From Pseudomonadota bacterium (GTDB taxonomy: Bacteria > Desulfobacterota > Syntrophorhabdia > Syntrophorhabdales > Syntrophorhabdaceae), in assembly GCA_026388275.1 (NCBI GenBank), contig JAPLKB010000034.1:1-64000 (forward strand): a stretch of DNA of 64,000 nt, written 5' to 3'. The notes under the pieces were generated by a model. The model was not told the origin of the DNA and ran no database searches. It saw nothing but the letters and a program-made list of their open reading frames with translations. Position 1 is the first letter of the stretch. Each line of letters begins with the position of its first letter. This document shows positions 27,198 through 36,549 of this stretch, piece after piece. The translations under genes were made by a program, and so were the position numbers.

Positions 27198-28910
27198 ATG
27201 GACACAACACTTTCAAAAGAACCAACTCTGGAGAATAACCAGTGGGCTGCGGTACCAGGGTCTAATAGCGTTGGAATATACCCTTTAATACGGAAACCCT
27301 GCGTTACCTGTTCCAATACGTTTATTCTGAAATCTGACCGGTATATTATCATTATAGATCCAGGCGCAGAACTTGATCAGATAGAGCAAATACAAAGGAT
27401 TATTTCGCCGGTTCAGAAAGAGAAATACCGGCCTGTATTTATCTTTTTTACACATTGCCACATTGACCATTTCCTTGCCGTATCACATCTCATGAATGAT
27501 GAACCCCATGGTGAAATTATTTGCCATTTCGAGGCGGCAAGGGCCATTGAGAGCCGGGATGAAAGTATTACCCTTGCAAACATGAATGGTTCAGTATTGC
27601 CTGAGTGCAAGGTAAGAGCCCGTTTTTTTGAAAACTATGATGAATCCGATACAACCAAAGAACACCCCCTGGCCATTGAGAACAGCGTCATCCAACTTGA
27701 GAATGGTGAAATTGTACCATGTCAATCCTTCGCAATTAGCGAGAACGACAAAATACAACTTTTTCACACACCTGGGCATAGCCCGGATAGTGTCAGTTAT
27801 CGGTTGGGATCGCTTCTCTTTACCGGAGACCTGCATTTGGCCACTACGCCGGGGATTGCCGGAAAATCAGGGTGGGATAATGAAAAACTGGCCCTGTCAA
27901 TAAGGGCAATGTTGAAAAAAGGGAGAGAAGCAGGTATAAAACTTGTACTGACCGGTCACGGTAACATCATCAGTTTTGCAAAGGCAGAGAAAATTCTTGA
28001 AGATACTTACAAAGATGCATTGAAGCTCAAAAACATTTCTTATTTTGACCGGCAACGTTCTTTGTATTTGTCAGAATATGCTGTCGTTCTCCTGGAGGAA
28101 GCAAGCAATATATTTTCCATCATTGCAGCGCGCCTCCTGAAGACCTCCTACTATCTCGAGATGCTGGAAGAAGAGGAAAGGGCAGTGGAAATCCTGGGTG
28201 CCATCGATTTTGATGCAATCGATAATATTGTAAACGAATTTCAAAGTTTTTTTGACGAACTCACGGACAAGCGCGGGGCACCGCTCATTTCAAAGGCTGT
28301 ACATTTTTCAAGAAAAGTCAACAAGATCTTTGAGCCCGAAAAGCTTTTTGGGCTCTTTGATCCCCACTTTATTCACAGGATCAGAAGTCTGCTGTCAGAT
28401 TTTGTAAACGTAGTCTATGGTATTCAATTCAAAGATCAGGAAACTCTCTTCGACCTCAACAGCGCTGTCAAAGAGACACTTGATTCAATTAGAGACATTT
28501 CCTCTCAAGACGAAAAGATATTTGATGCCCTCGATGACGACAGAAAATTTATTGATGAACTTACAAAAAGGATTGCCTACACGCCTCTTTTCTCTTCAAT
28601 CCGGATAACATTCGATCCAATACAGGAAGACCTCCTTATTACTGCCGATAAACTCATGTTTCAGGATATTCTCACGGCCTTTCTGGAACAGCTTGCTATT
28701 TCCGAAGTCCCCCAAGTCCTTCTGAAAACATACCGTAGCCGGAAAGACATCATTCTGTCGCTAACACCCATGCATGGTAGCAACCCTTTTGTTCTCAGGG
28801 AATCAAAACTGCTCTATCAGCAGCATTCAATGAGGCTTGCAGGCGGAGAGTTCAAAAAAAATGTATCTCAGAATACAGACGTCTATCATTATATTTTTCC
28901 ATCAGAGTAA
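27198..28910 (+). CDS. metallo-beta-lactamase-fold protein with kinase-like C-terminal region
   Basis: The first ~270 residues form an MBL-fold hydrolase with the complete metal set: THCHIDH, HTPGHSPDS, FTGDLH and LTGHG. The remaining ~300 residues are mostly helical. Their order suggests a histidine-kinase dimerisation/ATPase region that has lost its catalytic boxes: no HE(L)RTP, no DxGxG. ITADKLMFQDILTAFLEQL resembles an N-box helix without the asparagine. It may be a signalling protein or a hydrolase with a protein-binding tail. No partner is adjacent. The start follows a GAGG. Confidence 0.75.
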   Translation: MDTTLSKEPTLENNQWAAVPGSNSVGIYPLIRKPCVTCSNTFILKSDRYIIIIDPGAELDQIEQIQRIISPVQKEKYRPVFIFFTHCHIDHFLAVSHLMNDEPHGEIICHFEAARAIESRDESITLANMNGSVLPECKVRARFFENYDESDTTKEHPLAIENSVIQLENGEIVPCQSFAISENDKIQLFHTPGHSPDSVSYRLGSLLFTGDLHLATTPGIAGKSGWDNEKLALSIRAMLKKGREAGIKLVLTGHGNIISFAKAEKILEDTYKDALKLKNISYFDRQRSLYLSEYAVVLLEEASNIFSIIAARLLKTSYYLEMLEEEERAVEILGAIDFDAIDNIVNEFQSFFDELTDKRGAPLISKAVHFSRKVNKIFEPEKLFGLFDPHFIHRIRSLLSDFVNVVYGIQFKDQETLFDLNSAVKETLDSIRDISSQDEKIFDALDDDRKFIDELTKRIAYTPLFSSIRITFDPIQEDLLITADKLMFQDILTAFLEQLAISEVPQVLLKTYRSRKDIILSLTPMHGSNPFVLRESKLLYQQHSMRLAGGEFKKNVSQNTDVYHYIFPSE

Positions 28911-29035
28911 TAACAACCAGATACAAACAATGTTGCGCCCTCTGAAAACTATAGGCTGAGGATGCTGATAATGCTCCATCCCTACAGTTTAATTCCGGCA
29001 GCATCTGGACAATTGCAGCCTGAATCAAAGAACCA

Positions 29036-29165
29036 AAGTTTTAAAAGTAAAATCGTGTGGAACTAAGAGGGTAAGCTTTTTCAGAAACTTCTATGATTGC
29101 ATCCCCGGTAGATGCAAATGTTTTTATCATGTCCCCCGGTTCCCGATTGTACATCATCAACATAA
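29036..29165 (-). pseudogene. parB-like relic, copy 3 (short)
   Basis: The minus strand reads MMYNREPGDMIKTFASTGDA then IIEVSEKA, aligning with the YNRRPENLQKE...EISGKS segment of the other copies. Flanking DNA such as GTTTTAAAAGTAAAATCGTG also matches GTTTTAAAAGTGATATCGTG of copies 1 and 2. Only the helix-turn-helix region survives, and it is more diverged. Confidence 0.65.
29097..29117. repeat. inverted repeat inside parB relic 3
   Basis: Seven-base arms TTGCATC and GATGCAA around a 7-base loop, at the same place as the inverted repeats of the other parB-like copies but with unrelated sequence. Confidence 0.75.
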
Positions 29166-29556
29166 AATCTTGTATCTACGAGAAGCGCTGTATCCAATTT
29201 GACAACTTATTTGCACGGACTATTATCATTCCCAATGATTGTCTGTCAAAAATAATGATCTTACATTTTTACTCCTAAATTGTAGGATTTTTAGACAACA
29301 TTTGTATAACATTTCCTACATACAAAAATAATACATTATTGTATATGGTAGAAATGATTTTATTCAAATTATTATTAACAGCTCTTGAAGCGTCTTTGCC
29401 ATATTTAGCGCTTGAGAAAAAATGGGGGTGGACCGGCAAACAGCAATCGAAATGATAAAAGCTGGCGTAGTATTGGGAACTTATTGAAATAGTTATAGCT
29501 GATGGAAAGAATTCGGCACTCCACATATCATCTAACATTATTTATGGGGGAAGCAT
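29166..29556. other. gene-free stretch
   Basis: AT-rich. Only short open frames without ribosome binding sites are present, and nothing recognisable is seen before the PEP-CTERM gene. Confidence 0.6.
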
Positions 29557-30042
29557 ATGAAGAAAAAGATTATATTAATGTGTTTAATTATCCTTATCAC
29601 CAGCCCTGTAGCCTTGTTGGCATATCAGACGCCGGAGCCGCCGTTTCAACCGGACTTTTATAACGAGTGGCGCTATTTGCCGACTAACACATATTTTGAT
29701 TTCGAACTTCAGAATATATATAACCCAGACGGTATAAAAACAGTCTGGTTTTATATGGAATCATCCGGTTCTGCTTTCATGAAAAGCGTTATCACCACTC
29801 CTGGAGGGATTGAACCGGAAACAATATTTGAAACATATGGCCCTGGAAGATACACCTGGATGTTCACACTTACTCCCCAACCTTCGTCAGAGATTGTGCA
29901 TATCTTTTTTGGGACAGAAACGATAGTAACCTATGCAGCCATGGCATCACATTGTAGTACAGTACCAATCCCCGGTGCTCTATGGCTTTTGGGCTCTGGT
30001 CTGGTAGGACTTGCAGGATTGAGGAGAAGATTCAAAAAATAA
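29557..30042 (+). CDS. PEP-CTERM-type exported protein
   Basis: 161 residues. A signal peptide (IILMCLIILITSPVALLA) is followed by a beta-rich body and the C-terminal sorting tail VPIPGALWLLGSGLVGLAGL, ending RRRFKK. This is the VPxPGAxWLLGSGL variant of the PEP-CTERM signal cut by an exosortase. The body shows no domain I recognise. No exosortase gene is in the window. Confidence 0.85.
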   Translation: MKKKIILMCLIILITSPVALLAYQTPEPPFQPDFYNEWRYLPTNTYFDFELQNIYNPDGIKTVWFYMESSGSAFMKSVITTPGGIEPETIFETYGPGRYTWMFTLTPQPSSEIVHIFFGTETIVTYAAMASHCSTVPIPGALWLLGSGLVGLAGLRRRFKK

Positions 30043-30060
30043 ACATAGTAGATCAATTAT

Positions 30061-30095
30061 CAAGGCGGGGTCGATTTGACCCTGCCTTTTTATTT
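30061..30095 (+). terminator. rho-independent terminator
   Basis: Stem AAGGCGGGGTC/GACCCTGCCTT with a 5-base loop, ending in a T run, just after the PEP-CTERM gene. Confidence 0.85.
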
Positions 30096-30344
30096 GAAAT
30101 ATTATGAGTGATTACTTCACAAACCTTCTTCGCAGCAATCCGAGAAAAACCAGCCTTGAACCTAAAAGCGGTTGAGCGAAGCAAACAGTAATACCACGCA
30201 TACATGACATGACAAAAAAATAGGAAACTAATTTTCACAAATTTTCTGACTTATAAAATTTTAAGCACTTTCTTGATCTTACCTGATCTTTAACATCTTC
30301 CCAGTATTGACTTTTCCTCCCCAGATAGGTGATATTTTAGCCTG

Positions 30345-32387
30345 ATGAAAAAAGAATCTCAGAGACTGAAAAAGATACGCAACATCGGAATCGCCGCACA
30401 TATAGATGCCGGAAAGACCACTGTATCGGAGCGTATCCTTTTTTATACCGGTAAAACCTATAAAATAGGGGAAGTTCATGAAGGTACAGCCACAATGGAC
30501 TACCTCCCGCAGGAACAGGAGAGGGGCATTACCATTACCTCTGCCGTTACAACTTGCTACTGGGATAATCACGAAATTCAGATTATTGACACACCGGGAC
30601 ATGTTGACTTCACTATTGAAGTCGAGCGGTCTCTCCGGGTGCTTGATGGAATGATAGCTGTTTTCTGTGGTGTCGGCGGCGTTGAGGCTCAGTCGGAAAC
30701 CGTCTGGCATCAGGCAGACAGATACAATGTTCCAAGAATAGCCTTTATCAATAAGCTCGACAGGATTGGCGCCGATTATTTTAATGTTATAGATATGATG
30801 GTAGAGAAGTTCGGAGCAAATCCAATTCCATTGCAGATTCCCCTCGGCAAAGAAGACGGCTTTTTCGGCGTTGTCGATCTCATAGCAATGAAAGGTATTA
30901 TCTGGGATGAAGAAGACCTGGGGACTACTTACAAATTTATCAAAATTCCCGAGGCATATATAAAAATATCCATGGAATATCGTGAAAAACTCCTTGAAAA
31001 ATTGTCGCTTCTTGACGATGTGTTCATGGAACTCTATCTGGAAGGGCAGGAAATTGAAGAGTCTGTAATTCACGATACAATACGGAAAGCCGCTATCTCC
31101 CTAAAATGTGTGCCTGTCCTGTGCGGTGCAGCGCTCAGGAATAAAGGCATTCAACCCCTTCTGGACGGAATAGTCCGTTATCTGCCTTCTCCGCTTGATG
31201 TCCCGCCTGTTCAGGGCAAAAATCCAGAAACCGGGGAGATTGAGACAAGACAGACAAGAAGTGATGAGGATTTATCGGCCCTTGCATTTAAAGTTGTCAT
31301 GGAAGAAGGCCGAAAGCTTATCTATATTCGGATATACTCCGGGGAAATAAAGGTCGGAGAGGATGTCTACAACGTAAATATTGGAAAGAAAGAAAAGATT
31401 TCAAGAATTTATAAAATTCATGCGAATCATAAAGACAGGGTAGACGAAGCAAAGACCGGGGCCATAGTCGGCATAGTCGGTCTGAAGGAAACATCCACCG
31501 GCCACACCCTGACCAAAACAAAACCGATCCTCCTCGAATCCATTGAAATATATCAGCCTGTCATTTCAATAGCTGTCGAACCCCGACGGAATATTGACCA
31601 GGATAAGCTTAACCAGGTACTCCAGAGAATATCCGAGGAAGACCCTACATTCATCCTCAAGACTGATGAGAATGCCTATCAGACGATTGTCTCCGGCATG
31701 GGTGAACTCCACCTTGATGTTGTTATGCGGAGGATCAAGGAAGAATTCGGCATTGATCTACAGGTAGGCAAACCTCAGGTTGTTTATAAAGAAACCATTG
31801 AAGCTTCTGCATCCATAGAGCACACATTTGAAAAATCGATAAATAATATCCTTTGCAAAGGTACGGTATCATTGAGTGTAGCACCGAACAAACGCGGGGA
31901 AGGCATAGTCGTTACCTGTCATATTAACGAGGAACACCCCGCCTTTCCATATATTGCCGCCATCGAAGAAGGCATTACTGAATCATCCAATGTGGGGATT
32001 ATCAAGGGTTTTCCTTTGACGGACATTAAAGTGGACATAAAAGATGCATCATTCAACAACCCTGATTTTGCCCGTCTTACCCTGAAAATGTCCGCATATG
32101 AAGGGTTTCGAAAGGCATGCAATGATGCAAAACCCGAACTTCTCCTTCCTATTATGTCTCTTGCCGTAACAGTGCCAAATGAATTCCTGGGAGAGGTTAT
32201 CAGTGACTTAAATGCAAGAAAATGCCAGATTGCAAATTTGTTAGCAAAAGATAAAATTACTATGGTTCAGGCATATGCACCACTGACAAAGATGTTCGGT
32301 TATTCTACCGATGTAAGATCCATTTCACAGGGAAGGGCATCTTTTACTATGTATTTCTCACATTACGACAAGGTGGAAAATGGATAG
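30345..32387 (+). CDS. fusA: elongation factor G
   Basis: The 680-residue translational GTPase has G1 [10 protein letters not shown]3 DTPGHVDF and G4 NKLDR, then domains II-V ([20 protein letters not shown] in domain [11 protein letters not shown] in domain II). It catalyses translocation on the ribosome. It stands outside an rpsL-rpsG-tuf cluster, so it may be a second EF-G. It overlaps birA by 8 bases. Confidence 0.93.
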   Translation: MKKESQRLKKIRNIGIAAHIDAGKTTVSERILFYTGKTYKIGEVHEGTATMDYLPQEQERGITITSAVTTCYWDNHEIQIIDTPGHVDFTIEVERSLRVLDGMIAVFCGVGGVEAQSETVWHQADRYNVPRIAFINKLDRIGADYFNVIDMMVEKFGANPIPLQIPLGKEDGFFGVVDLIAMKGIIWDEEDLGTTYKFIKIPEAYIKISMEYREKLLEKLSLLDDVFMELYLEGQEIEESVIHDTIRKAAISLKCVPVLCGAALRNKGIQPLLDGIVRYLPSPLDVPPVQGKNPETGEIETRQTRSDEDLSALAFKVVMEEGRKLIYIRIYSGEIKVGEDVYNVNIGKKEKISRIYKIHANHKDRVDEAKTGAIVGIVGLKETSTGHTLTKTKPILLESIEIYQPVISIAVEPRRNIDQDKLNQVLQRISEEDPTFILKTDENAYQTIVSGMGELHLDVVMRRIKEEFGIDLQVGKPQVVYKETIEASASIEHTFEKSINNILCKGTVSLSVAPNKRGEGIVVTCHINEEHPAFPYIAAIEEGITESSNVGIIKGFPLTDIKVDIKDASFNNPDFARLTLKMSAYEGFRKACNDAKPELLLPIMSLAVTVPNEFLGEVISDLNARKCQIANLLAKDKITMVQAYAPLTKMFGYSTDVRSISQGRASFTMYFSHYDKVENG

Positions 32388-33345
32388 AATCAGAGATATA
32401 TTGAACTTTTTAAGAGAAAAACCGGACTATATTTCCGGAGATTTTATTTCCACTGAGCTTGGCATATCGAGGACAGCTATATGGAAGTATATGCATCAGC
32501 TTGAACGGCTTGGATATGTTATTGCAAAATTAAAAGGTAGAGGATACAAACTCATTAAGACCCCTGATAAACTGTATGCCTGGGAAATAGAAAGGCACTT
32601 AAAAACAGACATTATCGGAAAAGAGATAATATATAAGGACATTATTGATTCAACGAATTCATATGCTTTCAAACTCGCTCTTGATGGCGCTCCTGAGGGA
32701 ACATGTGTTCTTGCCGATGCACAGAAAGCCGGCAGGGGAAGATTAAACAGGGTCTGGTTTTCGCCGGCAGGAGAAAACCTGTATCTATCAATAATACTTA
32801 AACCGCATGTTCATCCTTCAAACGTATACTCCATAACGTTTATTTCCTCTCTTGCCGTTTATGACACTGTTGAGACAATAACAGGAATAAAACCAACGCT
32901 TAAGTGGCCCAATGATCTGCTTATCAACGGAAAGAAGATATGCGGTACATTGCTTGAACTTTCCACTGAGGCCGACATGGTAAAATTTGTTGTCGTGGGT
33001 ATCGGATTGGACATAAATATGAAGGAAAAGGAAATAAGCGAGGAGATTGATCAAAAGGCAACATCCCTCTTAATTGAGACAAAAATTCTATTTGAAAGGC
33101 CTCGTATATGTGGTATTTTACTTTCAAACTTGGAGAAATATTACCTTCTTTTTAAACAGAATGGTGAAAATGAGATTTGTCGTATCTGGGAAGACAGGTC
33201 ATGTATAAAAGGCAAATATCTGGAGATAAATCAAATGGGCCGGATATACAAAGGAACCTCCGAAGGTATAGACAATAAAGGCGCACTGCTCCTTAATATA
33301 GATGGGGAGATAAAAAGAATAATTGCAGGGGATGTAATTTTTTAG
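32380..33345 (+). CDS. birA: biotin-protein ligase / biotin repressor
   Basis: 321 residues. An N-terminal helix-turn-helix ([20 protein letters not shown]) precedes the ligase domain with [39 protein letters not shown] and a small C-terminal domain. It adenylates biotin, attaches it to carboxylase carrier proteins and probably represses biotin genes. Confidence 0.94.
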   Translation: MDRIRDILNFLREKPDYISGDFISTELGISRTAIWKYMHQLERLGYVIAKLKGRGYKLIKTPDKLYAWEIERHLKTDIIGKEIIYKDIIDSTNSYAFKLALDGAPEGTCVLADAQKAGRGRLNRVWFSPAGENLYLSIILKPHVHPSNVYSITFISSLAVYDTVETITGIKPTLKWPNDLLINGKKICGTLLELSTEADMVKFVVVGIGLDINMKEKEISEEIDQKATSLLIETKILFERPRICGILLSNLEKYYLLFKQNGENEICRIWEDRSCIKGKYLEINQMGRIYKGTSEGIDNKGALLLNIDGEIKRIIAGDVIF

Positions 33346-33416
33346 GATTTTTGGGTTAATTTTTTAGACAGTGGAGTATTAGCTGTGAACCACTAACAAA
33401 TCATGAGGTATAGAAA

Positions 33417-34199
33417 ATGCTTTTAGTTATCGATATCGGAAATACCAATATAGTCTTCGGGGTATACAAAGGCGATAAACTTGTAAACAACTGGAGGTTG
33501 AGCACCATCTTCCATAAAACTGTTGATGAATATGCCATTCTTATAAACAGCCTGCTATACATAGAAAAAATAAAGCCCCATGAAGTAGAAAGCGCTATTA
33601 TATCCTGCGTAGTCCCGCCGCTTCTAATTCCCTTTGAAATTTTCTGCGGAAGATATATGGGAATTAAGCCTCTGGTAGTAGGCCCCGGCATCAAAACCGG
33701 AATGCCCATACTTTACGAAAATCCCCAGGAAGTAGGTGCCGACAGGATCGTAAATGCTGTTGCAGGCTACGATAAGCACAAAAATGCCCTCATTGTTGTA
33801 GATTTCGGAACTGCAACAACTTTTGATTACGTAACCCCGAAGGGGGAGTATGCAGGCGGTTCTATTGCACCGGGTATTATGATTTCCCTTGAAGCCCTTT
33901 TTGAGAGGGCCGCCAAACTGCCGAGGGTAGAATTAATAAGACCAAAGAATGTTATTGGAAAAAATACCATACAAGCCATGCAGTCCGGCATATCATACGG
34001 ATATGTAAGTCTTGTGGACGGAATAATAAAGAAAATCCGGGAAGAGGTTAAAACTAATCCCTATGTGATGGCTACCGGAGGGCTTGCCAACCTTATCTTT
34101 AAAAATTCAGATTCTATAGATGAAGTGGATGAATTTCTCACCTTGAAGGGGCTGAAAATACTCTACGAGAGAAACAAGGATTTTCATAAATTCAAATAA
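33417..34199 (+). CDS. coaX: type III pantothenate kinase
   Basis: 260 residues, ASKHA fold: [14 protein letters not shown] at the N-terminus, [25 protein letters not shown] and ATGGLANLI. It catalyses the first step of coenzyme A synthesis. It follows birA, a frequent arrangement. Confidence 0.95.
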   Translation: MLLVIDIGNTNIVFGVYKGDKLVNNWRLSTIFHKTVDEYAILINSLLYIEKIKPHEVESAIISCVVPPLLIPFEIFCGRYMGIKPLVVGPGIKTGMPILYENPQEVGADRIVNAVAGYDKHKNALIVVDFGTATTFDYVTPKGEYAGGSIAPGIMISLEALFERAAKLPRVELIRPKNVIGKNTIQAMQSGISYGYVSLVDGIIKKIREEVKTNPYVMATGGLANLIFKNSDSIDEVDEFLTLKGLKILYERNKDFHKFK

Positions 34200-34244
34200 T
34201 GAAAGCCCTGCCCCATGATTTGACACTTTCTGTACTTACTGCAT

Positions 34245-35030
34245 TTATTTTATGCTGTATTTTGGGAGATAGAAATACTTGAGAAAAAGGCCTGTAAAAA
34301 GCATTATGGCACATAATATCTGTCCCATTGTTACTACACCGAATATGTAGCCAACCTGCAAATCAGGCTCCCGGAAAAATTCACAAAAAAATCTGAAAAC
34401 ACCGTACAACATTAAAAAAAGCGCAAAAACATCGCCTCCTCTTTTCTTTCTGTCTTTGTACAACCAGAGAACGACAAAGAGGACAAATCCCTCAAAAAAT
34501 GCCTCATATAATTGCGAAGGATGCCTTGCAATATTGCCGCCCTGGGGGAATATCATCGCCCAGGGCACATCTGAAGGCTTACCGAAAAGCTCGCCGTTAA
34601 TAAAGTTACCCAGCCTTCCCAGGCCTATACCTATAGGGCCGGTCGGGACAATAAGGTCCAGCATTGTAAGAAATTTAAGTTTTTTTCTTTTAATAACTAT
34701 ATAACCGGCGATGAATGTCCCTATAAGTCCTCCGTGAAACGACATGCCTCCATGCCATAGAACAAATACCTCAAGGGGATTCCCCAGGTAAAAGCTTAGA
34801 TTGTAAAAGCATATATACCCCAGCCGAGCTCCGACAATAAGACCAAGAATCAGGTAAAAATACAGGTCATCAATCTGCGCCCTCTCTATTTTCAGCGCCT
34901 TCTTTTTTATCTGGTACATGACAAGGAGGTATGAAGAAACAAATCCTAAAATATACATAAGGCCATACCATCGTACTGCTAAAGGGCCAACTTTTATGAT
35001 TACCGGATCAATATCAGGATACTGAATCAT
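34245..35030 (-). CDS. lgt: prolipoprotein diacylglyceryl transferase
   Basis: The 261-residue membrane protein has about seven helices; FHGGLIGTFIAG and GLGRLGNFINGELFGKPSD are the Lgt signatures, with the catalytic arginine. It adds diacylglycerol to lipobox cysteines. It converges on coaX. Confidence 0.95.
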   Translation of the reverse strand: MIQYPDIDPVIIKVGPLAVRWYGLMYILGFVSSYLLVMYQIKKKALKIERAQIDDLYFYLILGLIVGARLGYICFYNLSFYLGNPLEVFVLWHGGMSFHGGLIGTFIAGYIVIKRKKLKFLTMLDLIVPTGPIGIGLGRLGNFINGELFGKPSDVPWAMIFPQGGNIARHPSQLYEAFFEGFVLFVVLWLYKDRKKRGGDVFALFLMLYGVFRFFCEFFREPDLQVGYIFGVVTMGQILCAIMLFTGLFLKYFYLPKYSIK

Positions 35031-35135
35031 TGTATATACTCCTATGTATGTCCAATATTTGTTAAACCTTGGACGCTGAGCAACCTTTCTTTATCACCTG
35101 GTTCCCGTCCGGGGTTCCCGGATGGAAACCTATTT

Positions 35136-35173
35136 CTGAGTAACTCAACTCTGTTTAATTAAAGTTACTCAGT
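35136..35173. repeat. inverted repeat downstream of the HAD gene
   Basis: Arms TGAGTAACT and AGTTACTCA (10 bases including the closing C/G pair) around about 17 bases. There is no T run in the minus direction, so terminator function for the HAD gene is uncertain. Confidence 0.6.
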
Positions 35174-35202
35174 AACAAATCGCCCCGGAGTGGCATGTTT
35201 TG

Positions 35203-35820
35203 CTATATTCCATTTTCTTTCAACATCTGCCACAATTCTTCCGCATCCCGGAAGACCATGCCGTTAATACCATAACTTTTTGCAGCTTCTATATACCTCT
35301 CAATGTCGTCAATATAAAAAACTTCGCTTCCATCTATGTCCATCTCTTCAAATATAACATCATAGATCTTTTTATCAGGCTTTTTTACGCCTACTTTATA
35401 AGAAAGAATCCACTTATCCATAGCATGGACAACAGGGTAAGTCTCAGCAGCATATGTGAAATGAAGCTCGTTTGTATCACTTAATAAATAAACAGGATAA
35501 CCCTTTGATTTTAAATATAATACAGCCTCACTTACCCGGAGGTTCTCATGGAAAATAGGATTCCATATATTTTTGAAATCCTCAAAATCCATGGCAAGCA
35601 TGTAAAGTTCCTTTAGCCGGGTAAAGAATTCAAGCGAAGACATGTTGCCTGTTTCATAGATATTTACAATACCCTTCTCCCTGTCAAAGAGGAATTTAAA
35701 AATATCATCCGGCAATATTCCCGTTCTATTTTTTGATTTTTCATAGAGTTTTACCGCAATCTGCCTGTGCTCAAAGGGCAGGATTACATTTCCGAGGTCA
35801 AACACAAAAAGCTTTATCAT
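35203..35820 (-). CDS. HAD-family phosphatase, YihX-like
   Basis: About 205 residues. Motif I VFDLGNVILPFEHR, motif II YLLSDTNELH, motif III lysine in KVGVKKPDKKIYD and motif IV FYIDDIERYIEAA are all in order, as in the YihX-type sugar-phosphate phosphatases. The ATG at 35818-35820 overlaps the end of the upstream gene, so the two are coupled. The substrate is unknown. Confidence 0.85.
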   Translation of the reverse strand: MIKLFVFDLGNVILPFEHRQIAVKLYEKSKNRTGILPDDIFKFLFDREKGIVNIYETGNMSSLEFFTRLKELYMLAMDFEDFKNIWNPIFHENLRVSEAVLYLKSKGYPVYLLSDTNELHFTYAAETYPVVHAMDKWILSYKVGVKKPDKKIYDVIFEEMDIDGSEVFYIDDIERYIEAAKSYGINGMVFRDAEELWQMLKENGI

Positions 35821-36481
35821 AGAAAAACGCCTTTCCTGGATTGAATTGGGCATAAAGCCCGTATGGATCCTGCAGGTGCTGCCACCCGCATATATGAAGA
35901 AACTTCTTATGCATATGATGTTTCATTAATGTCGAAATCATGTTACTCATATGCTTGTCCCTGACATACATCTCATCAGTATAAGTAAAAAGTTTTATCC
36001 CTTTTTCAAAGAATAATTTTGCAATAGCCTTCTCATTGCTGTCTACGGCTCCGTCATTCCCGTAAAGGAGCTGTCTTATATTGTTTTCTTCAAACAATTC
36101 ATCAATCTGCTGAAGCTTGAGATAAGAAAAATCGTCCATGTCTATCAGATAAAACAATGCGTCATGCTCCTGGGCATACCCGGATACAACCTCATACTCA
36201 TAGGGCATATTGATATAAGCAAAAAGTCTGGAAAGCGCTTCCCTATCATAGGTTTCATTTTCAACCTTTATTTTATTCAGGATTTCCTCAAGTCTTTTTT
36301 TGTATTCCATACCTCTTTCTTTTCTGAATTCCAGACCATAGTTGGAAAACTCCAGGGTAATTACTTCAGGCGCAATATTTACAAGCCATTCACGTAGCAA
36401 TTCAGCACCCTTGTCGTCCCGGTGAATTACACCAAGGATAAAAAGCCTGTTTGGATTATCTTCGGGACATGCCTTGGACAT
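35798..36481 (-). CDS. TraB/ChaN-like protein of unknown function
   Basis: 227 residues. The N-terminus (LFILGVIHRDDKGAELL, then PEVITLEFS) and the C-terminal RDKHMSNMISTLMKHH and HICGWQHL follow the order of motifs in TraB/PrgY-like proteins: early conserved histidine, a glutamate, an RDxxM segment and a late G-x-x-H. No membrane helices are seen. The assignment is by motif order only. Confidence 0.5.
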   Translation of the reverse strand: MSKACPEDNPNRLFILGVIHRDDKGAELLREWLVNIAPEVITLEFSNYGLEFRKERGMEYKKRLEEILNKIKVENETYDREALSRLFAYINMPYEYEVVSGYAQEHDALFYLIDMDDFSYLKLQQIDELFEENNIRQLLYGNDGAVDSNEKAIAKLFFEKGIKLFTYTDEMYVRDKHMSNMISTLMKHHMHKKFLHICGWQHLQDPYGLYAQFNPGKAFFYDKAFCV

Positions 36482-36549
36482 GCTTTAAATTAACACATTC
36501 TGTGGTGTAAGTTTCAAGAAAAACCATATCGTGCCAGTCCGCCCCGGCT

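Noticed and set aside
29093-29278. 61-codon plus-strand frame
   Set aside because: Overlaps the parB relic on the other strand, has no ribosome binding site and no family resemblance.
30279-31073. 264-codon frame on the minus strand
   Set aside because: Lies antisense to the start of EF-G, has no ribosome binding site and no recognisable domain.
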